In this document: piece by piece, positions 62,873 through 64,000 of the stretch
How positions within the stretch are numbered: position 1 is the stretch's first letter
Layout of the letters: each line of letters opens with the position of its first letter
Assembly (NCBI GenBank): GCA_022432975.1
Contig: CM039509.1
Location: forward strand, 15,208,482-15,272,481
DNA from: Begonia masoniana
Taxonomy: Eukaryota; Streptophyta; Magnoliopsida; Cucurbitales; Begoniaceae
DNA length: 64,000 nt
Direction of reading: 5' to 3'
The notes under the pieces: generated by a model
Seen by the model: only the letters and a program-made list of their open reading frames with translations
Told to the model about the DNA's origin: nothing
The model's database searches: none
Made by a program: the position numbers and the translations under genes

Positions 62873-62882
62873 GAACGAGAAA

Positions 62883-64000
62883 ATGCCGAGAGCACCTAGA
62901 CCGCCTCCAGAAAACCCTATGGACCGATTCATAAACATATTGCAACAACAGTCAGATCAGATCGGACTTTTGCTAAACCGAGAGGGAAATGGAAATGGAC
63001 AAGGAAATAATTCACAGGATCACGGTGTAGCGGGGTTCCGACGGCTTAGGCCCCCTACTTTCGATGGACAATCTCCGGATCCCACGAGTGCTGAACAGTG
63101 GATTCGTAAGATAGAGAGCATGTTTGCCTATGCAAAAGTGGAGGAGGCTGATAAAGTGACATGTGCATCGTTCAATTTAGAGAAGGATGAGATGTTTTGG
63201 TGGGATACAGTTAAAGCGACTACCGATGTGGGAGTTATGAGGTGGGAAAGGTTCAAAACAGTGTTCTATAATAAGTACTTCAGTCGCACTCTACGAGCTG
63301 GTAAAAAGGTTGAGTTCATGCAGCTACGCCAAACAGGGTCGGTGGCTGAATATGTACGGAGGTTTGACTCATTATCTCGATATGCTGGGTATATGATTTA
63401 TGAGGAGGAGGATAAGATTCACCAGTTCGTACAAGGTTTGAAGCTGGAGATTCAGAAGGGTGTGATGACTGTGGATGATGAGGATGTACCCTACCACAAG
63501 ATAGTGGAAAGAGCCCTTGGACTTGATGACATTGAGATGAAGCTTCAACGACAAAGAGAAGCATCGAGGAGGTTTAGAGATGGACGACCTCAACAACAGA
63601 ATCAGGGATGGCAGCCACAACCACAACGTGGTGTCAAACGGGCTAATGAGACGCCGAGACTTCAAGATAAGGGTAAATGTCCACAAGGGGCGTCGCAAGC
63701 TACTACATGCCCTATTTGTTCAAAGAACCATTACGGGGAGTGCAAACTTCGTAGTGGACGATGTTTTCGATGTGACCAAGTGGGCCACAAGGCTGCCGAT
63801 TGCCCAGGACCGAATAGGCAACCACCGGGCGGTCCCTCCCGGATCTTTTCCTTGATCGAAGTCGGGGAAGCTGCTCAGCCATCGGTTGTTACAGGTACTA
63901 TTCTAGTTTGTGGAAACACGGCTCACGTTCTGATTGATACTGGGGCAACCCATTCCTTCGTAGCACGGAAGTATACAGATAAATGGAACCTAAATGTAGT
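62883..64000 (+). CDS. E6 gag-protease, open to window end (partial)
   Basis: ATG at 62883 (MPRAPRPPPENPMDRF), no stop for 372 codons to the window edge. Gag core (STSAEQWIRKIE-like: DPTSAEQWIRKIESMF, MFWWDTVKATTD, FKTVFYNKYFSRTLR, LRQTGSVAEYVRRFD), a Gln-rich linker, CPICSKNHYGEC, zinc knuckle CFRCDQVGHKAADC at residue 294, then the protease with [10 protein letters not shown] (catalytic Asp at residue 352). This is the structural protein plus the start of the enzyme part of a chromovirus polyprotein; RT, RNase H and integrase should follow outside. The protease DTG and all knuckle Cys/His are intact, unlike E3 and E4. Confidence 0.93.
   Translation, partial: MPRAPRPPPENPMDRFINILQQQSDQIGLLLNREGNGNGQGNNSQDHGVAGFRRLRPPTFDGQSPDPTSAEQWIRKIESMFAYAKVEEADKVTCASFNLEKDEMFWWDTVKATTDVGVMRWERFKTVFYNKYFSRTLRAGKKVEFMQLRQTGSVAEYVRRFDSLSRYAGYMIYEEEDKIHQFVQGLKLEIQKGVMTVDDEDVPYHKIVERALGLDDIEMKLQRQREASRRFRDGRPQQQNQGWQPQPQRGVKRANETPRLQDKGKCPQGASQATTCPICSKNHYGECKLRSGRCFRCDQVGHKAADCPGPNRQPPGGPSRIFSLIEVGEAAQPSVVTGTILVCGNTAHVLIDTGATHSFVARKYTDKWNLNV

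Larger units (their letters stand above)
60380..64000 (+). mobile_element. E6, Tekay/Del-like element, 5' part, runs off the window
   Basis: 5' LTR 60380-62717, primer-binding site 62723-62734, intron-like segment 62808-62872, open gag-protease frame from 62883. Inserted in the E5 5' LTR; the left flank ACCAG (60375-60379) should recur at the far end. It is the innermost, hence youngest, layer of the nest. Confidence 0.9.

Overview
The window is plant nuclear DNA made almost entirely of LTR retrotransposons. I found no convincing host gene, tRNA gene or CRISPR array. Plant origin follows from Ty3/gypsy chromoviruses primed by initiator-Met tRNA (TGGTATCAGAGC-type sites), a CRM-like (centromeric retrotransposon clade) element, and two Cassandra TRIM elements whose LTRs carry 5S-rRNA-like sequence. 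Cassandra is known only from plants. The species cannot be named. CRM-like elements plus deep nesting of Tekay/Del-like elements suggest pericentromeric or other heterochromatic DNA (inference).

Left block (1-18402): the end of one LTR (1-1279), then a second LTR (from 1659) split by a nearly intact CRM-like element on the minus strand (2426-11071, target duplication GTGAG). That element is itself interrupted by a perfect Cassandra copy (8366-9188, duplication AAATG, LTRs identical as read). A reverse solo LTR (11475-13691) follows. Next comes a pol remnant with its 3' LTR on the plus strand (13730-18402).

Middle block (18403-30005): degenerate LTR-like DNA with a 46-47 bp minisatellite, then a solo CRM-like LTR (21769-23039, duplication CTCTC) inserted in a minus-strand gag whose 5' LTR is 24308-26808. 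This LTR and the one at 15900-18402 form a 2.5-kb inverted pair. The outer flanks of the two half-elements carry matching TATAG duplications, so they look like one element cut by an inversion. AT-rich DNA (26814-29295) and an older Cassandra copy (29301-30005) follow.

Right block (30006-64000) is a nest: Cassandra > plus-strand element E3 (30006 on) > minus-strand element E4 (42605 on) > minus-strand element E5 (51226 on) > plus-strand element E6 (60380 to the window end). A solo LTR (43993-46339, duplication GCATA) lies in the E4 LTR. About 4.2 kb spanning E3 integrase, E3 LTR, E4 LTR and the first bases of that solo LTR occurs twice in tandem (about 35665-39859 and 39860-44039). The second copy begins with a run of single-base indels that may be an assembly artefact. 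E6 has an open gag-protease frame to the window edge and is the youngest-looking coding element.

Beyond the catalogue, the main observations are: a 62-65 nt intron-like segment at the same place in the leaders of four element families; a stem-loop in three LTR types with paired base changes; a 54-bp TGACGTCA minisatellite with about 22 copies in one LTR of E5 and 4 in the other; an LTR motif shared by three families; and inactivating stops that are nearly all C-to-T (or G-to-A) changes.
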